A DNA stretch of 64,000 nt from Brevibacillus daliensis (GTDB lineage Bacteria; Bacillota; Bacilli; Brevibacillales; Brevibacillaceae): the NCBI RefSeq assembly GCF_021245735.1, contig NZ_JAJISB010000032.1, forward strand, positions 1 through 64,000. The letters run 5' to 3'. How positions within the stretch are numbered: the first letter of the stretch is position 1; every line of letters starts with the position of its first letter. This document shows, in pieces, positions 25,484 through 34,533 of the stretch. Position numbers and translations under genes: made by a program. The notes beneath the pieces were generated by a model. The model saw only the letters and a list, made by a program, of their open reading frames with translations. It was not told where the DNA came from and searched no databases.

Positions 25484-26389
25484 TCAAGAATGTTTTCTGC
25501 TTTGTTGTTGTTCTATCATGATATCCATTAACAAATGATCTTGTAGCTGATCCATTGGGTCAATGGTTAGAAGTGCTGACACAGCGGCAAGTGCTGCCTT
25601 AACCGTCTGATAGGAAAAGAAAGCTTCTCTTTCTTCTTCGTTATAGTTAGAAATATCAGCTAACACATTAGGATTAGGAAACTCACTTTCTAAACCAGCG
25701 CGGTCTATTACAACTAACGCCTGTTTGATCGCCAGAATGGCAGAGCTGACACTTAATTGATATTCCTTACGCAGATCATCCCACACTTCAAATGCTGTTC
25801 GTTCTGTATGCTCACCATTAAATCGAGTAATCATTCCTCGCTTACGACCTTCTCGTAGCAACCAATCGACCAAAACATCTGGATGTGGCGGAAAAGAGAA
25901 ATATTGTAAGCGCAGTTCCATTTCGGTAGGGAAATGGCGGGCAAACCTAGCATGCTCCAATTTCATATAGTAGCGTCGAGACGGGTGGTTTGGTACCATC
26001 ACATGAACGATATCATCACGAATCGCAGTAATTTGCAGCTTAGTCCTTCCGGGAATACGTGCCTGTGGAGCTCGTTCGCGTCGATAATTTCCTGGAATGA
26101 GCTCATCTCCGAATAAATGATACTCGATAGGGGAGTCGATCCAAGGTATCGGTTCCAGCATCAAAATTTGATACGTCCCCGTAAACGTTATCCATTCACT
26201 AGGTCTATGCTGATACCTGACCAATATGATGTGGAGTTCTTTTTCAGGTGGACCCTCTTGATTAGCCTCTTCCCCTTCTTGAAGGCGATCATGCTGGATC
26301 ATGAAACCATTCTCTATCTCCAAGCGCTCCAGTAATTCTCTTTTGGATACGCGTTCGTAACCGATGTGGTAAATACACTTCTTCAACAT
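25484..26389 (-). CDS. Hypothetical protein of about 301 residues
   Basis: A soluble protein with no signal sequence. It has a beta-rich N-terminal half (ELHIILVRYQ, WITFTGTYQILML), basic middle segments, and a helical C-terminal half ending in a Gln-rich tail. AGAGGTGAC precedes the ATG at 26389, but the spacing is short, so a TTG three bases on is also possible; a more distant ATG at 26431 has no site. I do not recognise the family. It follows the hydroxylase homologue's region on the same strand, and no operon link is clear (206 bp gap). Confidence 0.6.
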   Translation of the reverse strand: MLKKCIYHIGYERVSKRELLERLEIENGFMIQHDRLQEGEEANQEGPPEKELHIILVRYQHRPSEWITFTGTYQILMLEPIPWIDSPIEYHLFGDELIPGNYRRERAPQARIPGRTKLQITAIRDDIVHVMVPNHPSRRYYMKLEHARFARHFPTEMELRLQYFSFPPHPDVLVDWLLREGRKRGMITRFNGEHTERTAFEVWDDLRKEYQLSVSSAILAIKQALVVIDRAGLESEFPNPNVLADISNYNEEEREAFFSYQTVKAALAAVSALLTIDPMDQLQDHLLMDIMIEQQQSRKHS

Positions 26390-26434
26390 GTCACCTCTAT
26401 TCCAACATTTATATTTTATTATGCTCGGCAACTG

Positions 26435-26460
26435 AAAAAAGCGCCATAGACTGGCGCTTT
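26435..26460 (-). terminator. Hairpin with minus-strand T run
   Basis: AGCGCCA (26440-26446) pairs with TGGCGCT (26452-26458). On the minus strand the T run follows. No supported minus-strand gene lies immediately to its right, so it may simply insulate the divergent region. Confidence 0.55.
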
Positions 26461-26598
26461 CGAATCGTCACTTACGTAGTAGTGAGATCAGATTAGCGGG
26501 CATTATCGTCATTGAGGTACTTATTATACAACAACGACAGAGAAGAAAAAAGAGTAAAACAAGCTGGGTGAACAATCCAAAATTTTGGCGATTCTTTC

Positions 26599-26627
26599 TT
26601 GTTCCAGACAAGTACATCATGTTAAAA
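26599..26627 (+). promoter_or_regulatory. Promoter of the hflX leader
   Basis: TTGTTC (26599-26604) and TTAAAA (26622-26627) are separated by 17 bp. Transcription would begin near 26635 and yield an untranslated leader of almost 400 nt before hflX at 27031. Confidence 0.55.
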
Positions 26628-26660
26628 TGTGTGTAACTAATATGAACGGAGGGGTTCTCC

Positions 26661-26705
26661 TTGAAGTTTATCAGACTACGTTCCAACCTTTTTGCCACTA
26701 ACTAA
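26661..26705 (+). CDS. Putative leader peptide of the hflX attenuator
   Basis: A TTG codon at 26661 is preceded by GGAGGGG at six bases, an unusually strong site for so short a frame. It encodes MKFIRLRSNLFATN and stops at 26705. Position, size and site fit the leader peptides of ribosome-sensing attenuators that control resistance genes, where drug-stalled ribosomes change downstream RNA folding. Two terminator hairpins follow before hflX. Confidence 0.5.
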   Translation: MKFIRLRSNLFATN

Positions 26706-26783
26706 ATAGTGCTCAAAGGCTCTGCTTGTGTGCAGAGTAAACGGGATTGGTCTGCCTATTTTCAGGGACCCCATTTTACTAAT

Positions 26784-26821
26784 AAAAAGAGGGGAAGACA
26801 AATCTACCCTCTTTTTGTTGT
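26784..26821 (+). terminator. Leader terminator 1 upstream of hflX
   Basis: AAAAAGAGGG (26784-26793) pairs perfectly with CCCTCTTTTT (26807-26816), with a terminal T run. It lies between the leader peptide and hflX and so would reduce read-through unless antiterminated. Confidence 0.7.
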
Positions 26822-26938
26822 CTCTAAAAATACAAAATAATTTTCCTTGATATGCTTCTATTCGAGTATTCGTGCTCCCGATGCGGTCTTGGTTGATTTC
26901 CATCTTGCTGATTTGTTATATCTACGCCCGTTTACCAA

Positions 26939-26968
26939 ACACACAGGCAGACTGCCTATGTGTTTTTT
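26939..26968 (+). terminator. Leader terminator 2 upstream of hflX
   Basis: ACACACAGGCAG and CTGCCTATGTGT pair with a single mismatch around one base, followed by six T at 26963-26968. The tight loop may shift the pairing by a base or two. It ends 62 bp before the hflX start. Confidence 0.7.
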
Positions 26969-27030
26969 CTAAATCGGAAGGTATAATTACTGCGTATGCT
27001 TCCCGATAGTCATGAAACGGAGGAAGATAT

Positions 27031-28368
27031 ATGGAAAACAAACAAAACAATCATGACCGTTTTGTTGAAACTCAAGCGATCTCATCCAATTTTATGAAAA
27101 ACGTCCAGACGTTTTTCACAGAAAAAGCCATACTAGTAGGCGTACATTTACATGATCAGGAAAATTTTCAATACTCAATGGAAGAGTTGGCAAACCTGGC
27201 TGTAGCAGGAGATATGAAAGTTGTCGGATCGATTACACAAAAGATGAATCAAATCAATCCCTCACACTTTGTCGGTTCAGGAAAAATGGAAGAGATAAAA
27301 GGTCTATTACAGCTTCATCAAGCATCTCTCGTCATCTTTAATGATGAACTATCCCCTACTCAGATTCGTAATCTGGAGTCAGATCTTGCCTGCAAAGTAA
27401 TTGATCGAACGATGTTGATTCTTGATATTTTTGCTAAACGGGCAAAAACAAGAGAAGCTCAGCTTCAAGTCGAAGTTGCTCGCTTACAATATATGCTGCC
27501 ACGACTGATTAATACGGGTGAATCATTAGGTCGGCAAAGTGGCGGAGTCGGTACGAAAAACAGAGGTGCCGGTGAAACCAGTCTGGAATTGAACCGTAGA
27601 AAAATCGAAAGTAAAATCGTGAAGCTAAACAAGGAATTAGAGCTCCTTGTAGCCCGAAGACATACCCAAAGAAAACGCCGGAAAAAGAATGAAATACCGG
27701 TAGTCTCTTTGGTAGGTTATACAAATGCAGGTAAATCCACCATTATGAATGGCATGGTGGAGATGTACGGTCAACACCCCTCAAAACAAGTCTTTGAAAA
27801 AGATATGTTATTTGCTACGTTGGAAACCTCCGTGCGTCATATTCATTTACCTGACAAAAAGTCATTTCTTATGACCGACACAGTGGGATTTGTAAGTAAA
27901 TTACCTCATCATTTGGTGAAAGCATTCCGTTCTACACTTGAGGAAGTAGCAGATGCAGATCTTCTTATTCATGTCGTTGACTATGCGAATGCGGAACACA
28001 ATCAACAAATCTCCGTTACCAATGAGATTTTGAAAGAATTGAATATGAACCATGTTCCTGTTGTCTATGCCTACAATAAGACTGACTTGACGGATCGCCC
28101 CATTCCATCAGTGGATGAAAACAGTGTGTACCTCTCCGCTAAACAACAGATTGGGTTAGATGAACTCTCACAAATCATTCGCGAGCATCTTTTTGCTGAT
28201 TATATTCAGTGTGATATGCTCATTCCTTTTGATTCAGGAAGTCAACTTTCTTACCTGAATGAACATGGTCATGTCCTATCCACCAGTTATGAGCCTGAAG
28301 GCACTAAAATCAGTATCGAATGTAGCAAAGCTGTTTATGAACGGTGTAAAGAGTTTCTTATTAGTTAA
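27031..28368 (+). CDS. hflX: Ribosome-associated GTPase HflX
   Basis: A protein of 445 residues. The N-terminal HflX domain contains PSHFVGSGKMEEIKGLL and DELSPTQIRNLE, then the glycine-rich GRQSGGVGTKNRGAGET and a helical linker rich in basic residues. The GTPase domain has G1 GYTNAGKST, G3 DTVGF and G4 NKTD. HflX splits stalled or inactive ribosomes. In Listeria a paralogue, HflXr, gives macrolide/lincosamide resistance and is controlled by an antibiotic-sensing leader. The long leader with peptide ORF and terminators here suggests the same role. GGAGGAAGAT precedes the ATG. Confidence 0.9.
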   Translation: MENKQNNHDRFVETQAISSNFMKNVQTFFTEKAILVGVHLHDQENFQYSMEELANLAVAGDMKVVGSITQKMNQINPSHFVGSGKMEEIKGLLQLHQASLVIFNDELSPTQIRNLESDLACKVIDRTMLILDIFAKRAKTREAQLQVEVARLQYMLPRLINTGESLGRQSGGVGTKNRGAGETSLELNRRKIESKIVKLNKELELLVARRHTQRKRRKKNEIPVVSLVGYTNAGKSTIMNGMVEMYGQHPSKQVFEKDMLFATLETSVRHIHLPDKKSFLMTDTVGFVSKLPHHLVKAFRSTLEEVADADLLIHVVDYANAEHNQQISVTNEILKELNMNHVPVVYAYNKTDLTDRPIPSVDENSVYLSAKQQIGLDELSQIIREHLFADYIQCDMLIPFDSGSQLSYLNEHGHVLSTSYEPEGTKISIECSKAVYERCKEFLIS

Positions 28369-28425
28369 CTAATGTTCTTTTTCGATAGATAACGAAACAA
28401 TTGATGCTATACAAACAAAACGAAA

Positions 28426-28464
28426 AAGAAGTCCCGTTGCCACCTCGCTTCGGGACTTCTTTCT
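28426..28464. terminator. Bidirectional terminator
   Basis: AAGAAGTCCCG (28426-28436) pairs with CGGGACTTCTT (28451-28461). T runs exist in both directions, which fits its place between the convergent hflX and the thiamine operon. Confidence 0.85.
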
Positions 28465-28494
28465 TGCTTATGACTACTCGCTTTTCACAAAATA

Positions 28495-29529
28495 TTATGG
28501 CATTACATCTTCTGGTTTCACTTCATTTGTAATCAGGTTCTTTTGTTTCATCCATTCCATTACATTTTGCCATGTCTCTTTATTTTGGCTACCGAATGTT
28601 GTCTCTTCTACCCCCATTAACGGCAATAGTAATTGAAGACTTTTTTTCTCGATCTCTTCATCTAACGGAAATTCGGTCACTTCTTTGGCGAGTAATCCAG
28701 CAAGAGCTTCCTCAGGGTGCTCATTCACATACTCTTGTCCTTTTGATATCGCTCTCATGAATCCTTCCAATTCTACTTTTTTCGTTTGAAGGGTATCGTC
28801 ACTTGTAGCTATCACCAATTCATAAAAGGTAGGTACTCCATAATCAACTGGATTAAACATCCGGACAGGAACCTCGTTTTTTTCTAAAATCGGTTTCTCA
28901 TGATTTAAATACCCGCCGACAATAGCATCTGTTTGATTGGTTGTTAATGTGGGAATAAGATTAAAGCCCACATCCACAAACGTTAGCTTATCTGGGTCTC
29001 CCCCGTCCTGTTCAACCATTTGTTTTACGATTTCTATGTCAAGTGGCAAGGAAGGATAGCCGATTTTTTTCCCTTCTAAATCTTTAGGTGAGGTAATCGA
29101 GCTCTCTTCTCGTACTAAAAGCGTATTTAATGGATGATGAACCACTGCTCCCAGGGACTTTACCGGCAAACCTTCTGATCTAGCCTGAATGATCTGAGTT
29201 TGATAGCTAATCGCCAGATCCACCTTATTAATGGCAGCGAGCTTTAAGGGATCGCTTGCATCTGACGGCATCCTGATTTCTACATTCAGATTCTCTTCAC
29301 TGAAATAGCCTTGAGACTCCGCTGCATATAAAAAACTATGTACGGCATTAGGATACCAGTCAAGAGCGATGCTTATGGTTGATTTTTCGCCAGTTCGTCC
29401 GTTCTCAGAACCTCCCTCAGCTTCACCTGTTACCTGCGGGGCAGAACCACATCCGCTTACCATAAGGCTGATACTTGTAACCATACTCAAGAGTAAGGTA
29501 TTTCTTTTCTTACGATTTGTTTGTCTCAT
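28495..29529 (-). CDS. thiY: ThiY-like substrate-binding lipoprotein (copy 1)
   Basis: A protein of about 344 residues. A Lys/Arg-rich start, hydrophobic segment and lipobox VSGC mark a lipoprotein. The mature part is NMT1/ThiY-type: ISIALDWYPNAVHSFLYAAESQGYF, then QTQIIQARSEGLPVKSLG. Such proteins bind pyrimidine precursors of thiamine (formylaminopyrimidine or HMP). The ATG at 29529 follows AGGTGG. It is the last gene of the TPP-riboswitch operon, after its permease and ATPase. Confidence 0.82.
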   Translation of the reverse strand: MRQTNRKKRNTLLLSMVTSISLMVSGCGSAPQVTGEAEGGSENGRTGEKSTISIALDWYPNAVHSFLYAAESQGYFSEENLNVEIRMPSDASDPLKLAAINKVDLAISYQTQIIQARSEGLPVKSLGAVVHHPLNTLLVREESSITSPKDLEGKKIGYPSLPLDIEIVKQMVEQDGGDPDKLTFVDVGFNLIPTLTTNQTDAIVGGYLNHEKPILEKNEVPVRMFNPVDYGVPTFYELVIATSDDTLQTKKVELEGFMRAISKGQEYVNEHPEEALAGLLAKEVTEFPLDEEIEKKSLQLLLPLMGVEETTFGSQNKETWQNVMEWMKQKNLITNEVKPEDVMP

Positions 29530-29565
29530 TTCCACCTACTACTCCTTTCATCCTCCACTTTACTT

Positions 29566-30402
29566 TTACTTGCGCTTCTCTTCTCGCGCTTCCTGATAAA
29601 CAAATCTTTTTTCTAACCAGCGAAAAATCAGAAAGAAGATGATACCCATCAGGGAGAGTAGCACTACTGTCGCAAATAAGTTAGGGGCTTGAAAATTACC
29701 CGCTGCACGTCTGCCAAAGTAACCTAGTCCTTCACTAGCACCAAGCCACTCACCCACCGTCGCACCTGACACACTAAAAGTAGCAGCTACTTTAACCCCG
29801 CTAAAGAAATGCGGCAAGGCACTTGGAAGTTGTAATTTTGTGAAGATTTGTCTCCGGTTTGCCCCCATGGTCTGAAAAAGCTCAACCATCTCTTGTTCGG
29901 TTCGTTTCAAACCATCGTAGGTACCGACCAAAATGGGAAAAAAGGTGAATAGCACAACGATGGCAATTTTCCCTGGTAGTTCATAACCAAACCACATGAT
30001 AAAGACTGGTGACAAGGCAAGAACCGGGATGGTTTGTGACATGATGAGATAGGGGTAAATCATTTTTTCTACCGTGGCACTAATTCTCATCCAGATTGCT
30101 AAACCGCTCCCCAAGACGATGGAAATCGCCAATCCCAGTATCGCTTCCTGTAAGGTGGTAGGCAGATGCTCACCAATTAACTGTGTTCGTAAATTCCACA
30201 GAGCCTTTGCAATTTCAGATGGCGGTGGGAGTAAAAATGCTGGCACGTTCATCAATCTGCAAAGTAATTCCCACAACAATAGGACGAGCACCAACGATAA
30301 AATGAACCATAGTAAAACATTGTGTTTACTTGGATTAAAAGTTTGATTACGTCCTTGTCTCCGCTTCTTTTTCAAGGATAGATCGTTCAAATTACTATTC
30401 AT
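29566..30402 (-). CDS. thiX: ThiX-like ABC transporter permease (copy 1)
   Basis: A protein of 278 residues with about six helices. The BPD_transp_1 coupling motif is ELFQTMGANRRQIFTKLQLPSALP. It overlaps the end of the ATPase gene by 8 bp, and the ATG at 30402 has AAGGTGG upstream. It forms the channel of a thiamine-precursor importer with ThiY and ThiZ. Confidence 0.85.
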   Translation of the reverse strand: MNSNLNDLSLKKKRRQGRNQTFNPSKHNVLLWFILSLVLVLLLWELLCRLMNVPAFLLPPPSEIAKALWNLRTQLIGEHLPTTLQEAILGLAISIVLGSGLAIWMRISATVEKMIYPYLIMSQTIPVLALSPVFIMWFGYELPGKIAIVVLFTFFPILVGTYDGLKRTEQEMVELFQTMGANRRQIFTKLQLPSALPHFFSGVKVAATFSVSGATVGEWLGASEGLGYFGRRAAGNFQAPNLFATVVLLSLMGIIFFLIFRWLEKRFVYQEAREEKRK

Positions 30403-31159
30403 CTGCCATACCACCTTGTAGGTATGACAACATTTCTTTACGCATATGCACAAACAACGGTTCAAATCGTAATGAACTATGCCGCGGTTTGACAAACTCT
30501 ACCTTGTATTCTTTAACCTCTCTAATTGGCTTATTATTTGCCACAAGTATGCGATCGGACAAAAGCAAAGCTTCTTCTATATCGTGTGTAACAAACAGGA
30601 TGGTCCTTTGCTCTCTTACACACCAAGCAAGTAGCCACTCCTGCATTTCTGTCCTGGTAATTCCATCTAATGCGCTGAAAGGTTCATCCAGGAGCAAAAG
30701 CTCACTGTCACTTAACGTCGCTCGCAACAAGGAGACGCGTTGCCTCATTCCTCCTGACAAGGCATTCGGATACGCTTTTGCATAGTCATAAAGACCAAAT
30801 GCGCATAATCTTTCTTGTACGATATCGCCAGCTTCTTTCCGAGAAAACCCGCGTATTTCGAGAGGAATTGCCGCATTCTCTTCAATTGTACGCCAAGGTA
30901 GAAGTAAGTCCTTTTGAGGCATATATCCTACCTTTCCCAACCGGGAAGGAGCAACCAAACCATTAAGATGAATCTCGCCCGAATCAGGCTCCAACAATCC
31001 GTTGATCATTTTGAATATAGTGCTTTTTCCTCCACCACTTGGGGCAAGCAGGCTGACGAATTCCCCTTTTGTAACGTGAAAGGAAAGCTTGTCAATAATA
31101 AGCCGTTCGTCATACCGCAAGGAAACCTGATGACAACCAAGTACTTCACTCACGGCCAT
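30395..31159 (-). CDS. thiZ: ThiZ-like ABC transporter ATPase (copy 1)
   Basis: A protein of 254 residues. Walker A is APSGGGKST, the signature LSGGMRQR and Walker B LLLLDEPFSALD; GYMPQKDLLLPWRTIEEN is the Q-loop region seen in NitT/TauT/ThiZ ATPases. The ATG at 31159 follows AAGGAG and overlaps the end of tenA by 10 bp. Confidence 0.85.
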   Translation of the reverse strand: MAVSEVLGCHQVSLRYDERLIIDKLSFHVTKGEFVSLLAPSGGGKSTIFKMINGLLEPDSGEIHLNGLVAPSRLGKVGYMPQKDLLLPWRTIEENAAIPLEIRGFSRKEAGDIVQERLCAFGLYDYAKAYPNALSGGMRQRVSLLRATLSDSELLLLDEPFSALDGITRTEMQEWLLAWCVREQRTILFVTHDIEEALLLSDRILVANNKPIREVKEYKVEFVKPRHSSLRFEPLFVHMRKEMLSYLQGGMADE

Positions 31160-31848
31160 ACTTGCTCCTTGTAAGCCATATCCCAAAATTGATACTCCAT
31201 ATGGCAAGTAATGATGAAGTGCCGCTTCATCCGCTCTCTTTCCTCCTGTCCCGCTTGTTCGGCCAGTTCGTCAAGTACTCCTCGCAGCCAGTCGGTAAGT
31301 GAGCCAAACTCGTCTGAACTATACATACTTACCCACTCACCATAAAACTCATGTTGAAGAGTAGCTGGATTCATCGCAATCCGTTTTCCAATCTCTCTAT
31401 AACTCCACGTGCAAGGAAGTAAGGCACTAACCAACTCCCCCAGCGTTCCTTCATGCGCTACTTGGAGCATGTAACTGGTATAAGCAAGCATTACAAAAGC
31501 TGGCTCACTTTCTAATAAATCTTGTTCGCTAATTCCTAAGCGCTCTGCATACCCCCTATGTAATGCCATTTCGTCTGTTAAAGTGGAGGTCATTAAAGCC
31601 GCAAAAAGCCCGCTCCATTCCAGCCGATCCGTTTTTACACTGGCAAGTGCAAATAATTTTGCATATTGCTGTAAGAATAAATAGTCTTGCTTCATGTAAT
31701 GTTGAAAGCATGATTTTGGTAAGCTTCCATCTGCAATGCCTGTCAAAAACGGATGCAGGTGCGTTCGTTCCCATAAATCCGTTGCGGTCTGATATAACAT
31801 GTCCGTAAAGCGATCTGTTTTTATTTCCTCTGGGTTTGAAAGTACCAT
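31150..31848 (-). CDS. tenA: Aminopyrimidine aminohydrolase TenA (thiaminase II)
   Basis: A protein of 232 residues, all helical. Family motifs are HPFLTGIADGSLPKSCFQHYMKQDYLFL near the start, the catalytic Cys in LLPCTWSYREIG, and the C-terminal Glu in HMEYQFWDMAY. It hydrolyses aminopyrimidine breakdown products of thiamine to HMP. The ATG at 31848 has AGGGGTGAT upstream. The ThiXYZ importer encoded next brings in its substrates or their formyl precursors. Confidence 0.88.
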   Translation of the reverse strand: MVLSNPEEIKTDRFTDMLYQTATDLWERTHLHPFLTGIADGSLPKSCFQHYMKQDYLFLQQYAKLFALASVKTDRLEWSGLFAALMTSTLTDEMALHRGYAERLGISEQDLLESEPAFVMLAYTSYMLQVAHEGTLGELVSALLPCTWSYREIGKRIAMNPATLQHEFYGEWVSMYSSDEFGSLTDWLRGVLDELAEQAGQEERERMKRHFIITCHMEYQFWDMAYKEQVWP

Positions 31849-31861
31849 TGATTCATCACCC

Positions 31862-32572
31862 CTATTCTTTGATTTCGTTAGATAAACGATGGTTTTTTGA
31901 CAGTGTTGCCAACCCAAATCCTTGGCGCAGTGCTTGAACTGCATTTGTCGGATTACTAGCACGCGTAATTGCAGAAATAACGGCAACCGCATCAGCCCCT
32001 GCAGCACGTAATACAGGGACATCTTCCATTTTGATTCCGCCAATCGCTACAATTGGATATCCCCCCACTTGTTCACGGATTTCTTGAAGACCCTCTGGAC
32101 CGATTGCAATTCCTGCATCGGATTTACTTATTGTTGCATAGATAGGACCAACCCCCAGATAGTCTACACCCGCTTGGACAGCAATTTCTGCTTCTTCCCG
32201 ATTACCCGCCGACATACCAAGAATCATCCACGCTGGAATCCGCTTTTTCACTTCTTCTATCTGCATATCTTGCTGACCCACATGAACTCCATCTGCTTTA
32301 ACGGCACACGCTAGTTCTACATCGTCATTGATAATGAAGGTACTTTGATACTTTTGGCACAGGTCTTTTAGTTGAAAAGCCGTACCCATTTTCTCCTCAT
32401 GCGAAAATGTTCTACCACCCTTTTCCCGCCATTGCAGACATCCAACGCCTGCTTGTAATGCCTCTTCTACCAGCTTCATCATGTTAGGAATTGAGTTTTG
32501 GCAATCCTGTGTCCCTACTACAAAATACACCTGCCAACGTTGAAACAGTTTGGCTAATCGCGAAAGCTTCAT
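31862..32572 (-). CDS. thiE: Thiamine phosphate synthase ThiE
   Basis: A protein of 236 residues with a TIM barrel. Key segments are [11 protein letters not shown] (pyrophosphate contact), [31 protein letters not shown] and a terminal IVAIGGI phosphate loop. It joins HMP-PP and thiazole phosphate. It overlaps the end of thiG by 4 bp (ATGA), with GGAGGGG upstream. Confidence 0.88.
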   Translation of the reverse strand: MKLSRLAKLFQRWQVYFVVGTQDCQNSIPNMMKLVEEALQAGVGCLQWREKGGRTFSHEEKMGTAFQLKDLCQKYQSTFIINDDVELACAVKADGVHVGQQDMQIEEVKKRIPAWMILGMSAGNREEAEIAVQAGVDYLGVGPIYATISKSDAGIAIGPEGLQEIREQVGGYPIVAIGGIKMEDVPVLRAAGADAVAVISAITRASNPTNAVQALRQGFGLATLSKNHRLSNEIKE

Positions 32573-33348
32573 GTAAACATCCCCTCCATTGGGCTACTTG
32601 CTGAAGCAAAACGTTTCTTGCCAATTCTTCCAGCCAGATATCCTAGTCTGCCAGCCTCTATTCCTAACTTCATTGCTTCTGCCATCATGACAGGGTCTTT
32701 TGCCAAAGCAACAGCTGTATTTAATAAAACTCCATCTGCTCCCAGCTCCATTGCGTGAGCAGCATCTTTCGGAGAACCTATACCAGCATCAATAATTACT
32801 GGAACCGTTGCCTCTTCTACTAGTAAAGAAATATTATACGGGTTTAAAATACCTAACCCCGTACCGATTGGAGATGCGCCTGGCATGATAGCATGAACGC
32901 CTTCTGCTTGTAATCTTCTCGCCAAAATAGGGTCATCGCTTGTGTAGGTGAGAACTGTAAAGCCTTCCTCTACCAGCGCTGCTGATGCCTTTAACGTTTC
33001 AATCGGATCTGGTAACAAGGTTTTCGTATCTGCGATTACCTCCACTTTAATCATGTCACATAACCCGCTTGCTTTAGCCAGACGAGCTATCCGTATCGCT
33101 TCCTCAGCTGTTACTGCACCTGCTGTGTTTGGAAGGAGTGTATACTTTTTTACATCAAGTCTTTCTAAAAAATTCGGTTCATCTGGATGCTCCAGATTAA
33201 GGCGACGGACAGCAAAAGTAATTACCTCTGCACGAGATGCTTCTAAGGCTTGCTGCTGAATATCCAGATCACTAAATTTACCTGTTCCAATAAGAAATCG
33301 TGAGTGAAACGTATGCACACCGATTTGTAACTTATCCTGTTTCATCAT
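32569..33348 (-). CDS. thiG: Thiazole synthase ThiG
   Basis: A protein of 259 residues. GTGKFSD opens the barrel, and the Schiff-base Lys is in [24 protein letters not shown] and the phosphate-binding [22 protein letters not shown] follow. It builds thiazole phosphate from DXP, dehydroglycine and ThiS thiocarboxylate. It starts within the stop codon of thiS. Confidence 0.93.
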   Translation of the reverse strand: MMKQDKLQIGVHTFHSRFLIGTGKFSDLDIQQQALEASRAEVITFAVRRLNLEHPDEPNFLERLDVKKYTLLPNTAGAVTAEEAIRIARLAKASGLCDMIKVEVIADTKTLLPDPIETLKASAALVEEGFTVLTYTSDDPILARRLQAEGVHAIMPGASPIGTGLGILNPYNISLLVEEATVPVIIDAGIGSPKDAAHAMELGADGVLLNTAVALAKDPVMMAEAMKLGIEAGRLGYLAGRIGKKRFASASSPMEGMFT

Positions 33349-33566
33349 TATCCTCCTCCTACAAAATGAACTATTTCAATTTGATCTCCACCCTGTATCG
33401 GAGTCTTTTCGTATACAGAACGATCAATGATATTCCCGTTCTGTTCGACAACCACCATCCGTTTTTGCACATCAAAATGCCGTAGAACGCTTGCAATCGT
33501 AACTGGTTCTTGGTCATGCTGATCTAGTTGCAGCGATTTCCCGTTTACTACAATGTTCAGGTTCAA
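33348..33566 (-). CDS. thiS: Sulfur carrier protein ThiS
   Basis: A 72-residue ubiquitin-like protein ending in GGG, the diglycine that is adenylated and thiocarboxylated. [12 protein letters not shown] matches the family core. It overlaps tenI upstream and thiG downstream by one to four bases. No thiF or thiO lies in the cluster, so activation must come from another locus. Confidence 0.92.
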   Translation of the reverse strand: MNLNIVVNGKSLQLDQHDQEPVTIASVLRHFDVQKRMVVVEQNGNIIDRSVYEKTPIQGGDQIEIVHFVGGG

Positions 33567-34210
33567 GCATATTTCCTCCCTTCATCAAGTGCCTTTTTAT
33601 AACGTTTCGTCATTTCAAAAGGATCATTAGCTTCCATGATCGTTGACATAACAGCAATTCCATCTGCACCCGCTTCCAGAACATGCGCCACATGCTCTGG
33701 CTTAATACCGCCAATCGCCAACAAAGGAATAGACTGATAGCTGCTAGCCAATATGGATTTTAGTTCTCGTAAGAGCTCTAATCCTCTAGGAGGTGAACCA
33801 GGTTTGCTTTTTGTTTCGTAAATATGTCCCGCTATCAGATAAGAGGGTCGTATTTGCATGGATCTGTGTAATTCGTCCATGTTATGTATAGAGCACCCAA
33901 GAAGCTGATCAGCTAATGCTACCTTCGATTTTGATGTTGTTATTTCTGAAATTGCCTGTTGACCAAGATGGACCCCTTTGCACCCGTAGACTTGAGCCAG
34001 GACGATTCGCTCATTAATGATCACTTTTTCTTTTGGCACAACACTCGTTATAGCATGTAACCATGCTTCCATTTCCTTGTCGGTACGATGCTTTTCCCGA
34101 AGATGAATAGTATCGGCACCACCTTGTACCACCTGTTGTAACACGGGAAGAATTTCTCGTAGTTCCTGTTTCCCGTTTGTAATGACATGAAGATAAGTCA
34201 GTCTACTCAC
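33563..34210 (-). CDS. tenI: Thiazole tautomerase TenI
   Basis: A protein of 215 residues of the ThiE/TenI fold. It resembles TenI more than ThiE: GCSIHNMDELHRS carries the His of the tautomerase, and YLIAGHIYETKSKPGSPPRGLELL lacks the ThiE pyrophosphate residues. It aromatises the ThiG product. It is the first gene after the TPP riboswitch on the minus strand. Confidence 0.82.
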   Translation of the reverse strand: MSRLTYLHVITNGKQELREILPVLQQVVQGGADTIHLREKHRTDKEMEAWLHAITSVVPKEKVIINERIVLAQVYGCKGVHLGQQAISEITTSKSKVALADQLLGCSIHNMDELHRSMQIRPSYLIAGHIYETKSKPGSPPRGLELLRELKSILASSYQSIPLLAIGGIKPEHVAHVLEAGADGIAVMSTIMEANDPFEMTKRYKKALDEGRKYA

Positions 34211-34244
34211 TCCTTTCTACAGGAAAAGTAATAGTTCATAACGC

Positions 34245-34273
34245 AAAAAAACCATCCTACTAGCGGATGGTTT
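34245..34273 (-). terminator. Terminator of the TPP attenuator (tenI operon)
   Basis: On the minus strand AACCATCC and GGATGGTT pair over 8 bp around 7 nt and are followed by a run of seven T. It lies between the TPP aptamer and tenI and is the expected expression platform for transcriptional attenuation. Confidence 0.8.
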
Positions 34274-34331
34274 GGTTATGTTACAGATAAACAAAGCTAG
34301 GCAAATAGCCTTACCGTACACTTTGCTTCTA

Positions 34332-34436
34332 TTCCCTCTTCCTCCGCTGGTATTAACCAGATCAGGTTCAACGGTCAGTAACGCATCTTGTTACAATCTC
34401 AGCCATATGCTTGGCCCCCGCTCGGTACAACTGTAT
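34332..34436 (-). promoter_or_regulatory. TPP riboswitch (THI element) of the tenI operon
   Basis: The minus strand has the conserved blocks GCGGGGGCC, GGCTGAGA, ACTGACCGTTGAACCTGATC and TGGTTAATACCAGCGGAGGAA, in the order of a THI box. With the terminator downstream it would shut the operon when thiamine pyrophosphate is abundant. Confidence 0.92.
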
Positions 34437-34457
34437 ATGAAGTTATGTTCGTCTCCT

Positions 34458-34486
34458 ACAGTATCACGAACATTCTTACTTGTAAA
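34458..34486 (-). promoter_or_regulatory. Promoter of the tenI-thiY operon
   Basis: TTTACA (34481-34486) and TACTGT (34458-34463) are 17 bp apart on the minus strand, about 20 bp ahead of the TPP aptamer. Confidence 0.5.
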
Positions 34487-34533
34487 TAACGATTCTTTTG
34501 AGAATTAGCTTTTTTCCAGTAGCATGCAGATTC

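Noticed and set aside
26468-26903. Two minus-strand open frames opposite the hflX leader
   Set aside because: They lack ribosome sites and are explained as the complement of the leader's structured RNA.
28495-34210. Possible full thiamine biosynthesis from this cluster
   Set aside because: thiC, thiD, thiO and thiF are not here; the cluster covers thiazole formation, coupling and salvage only.
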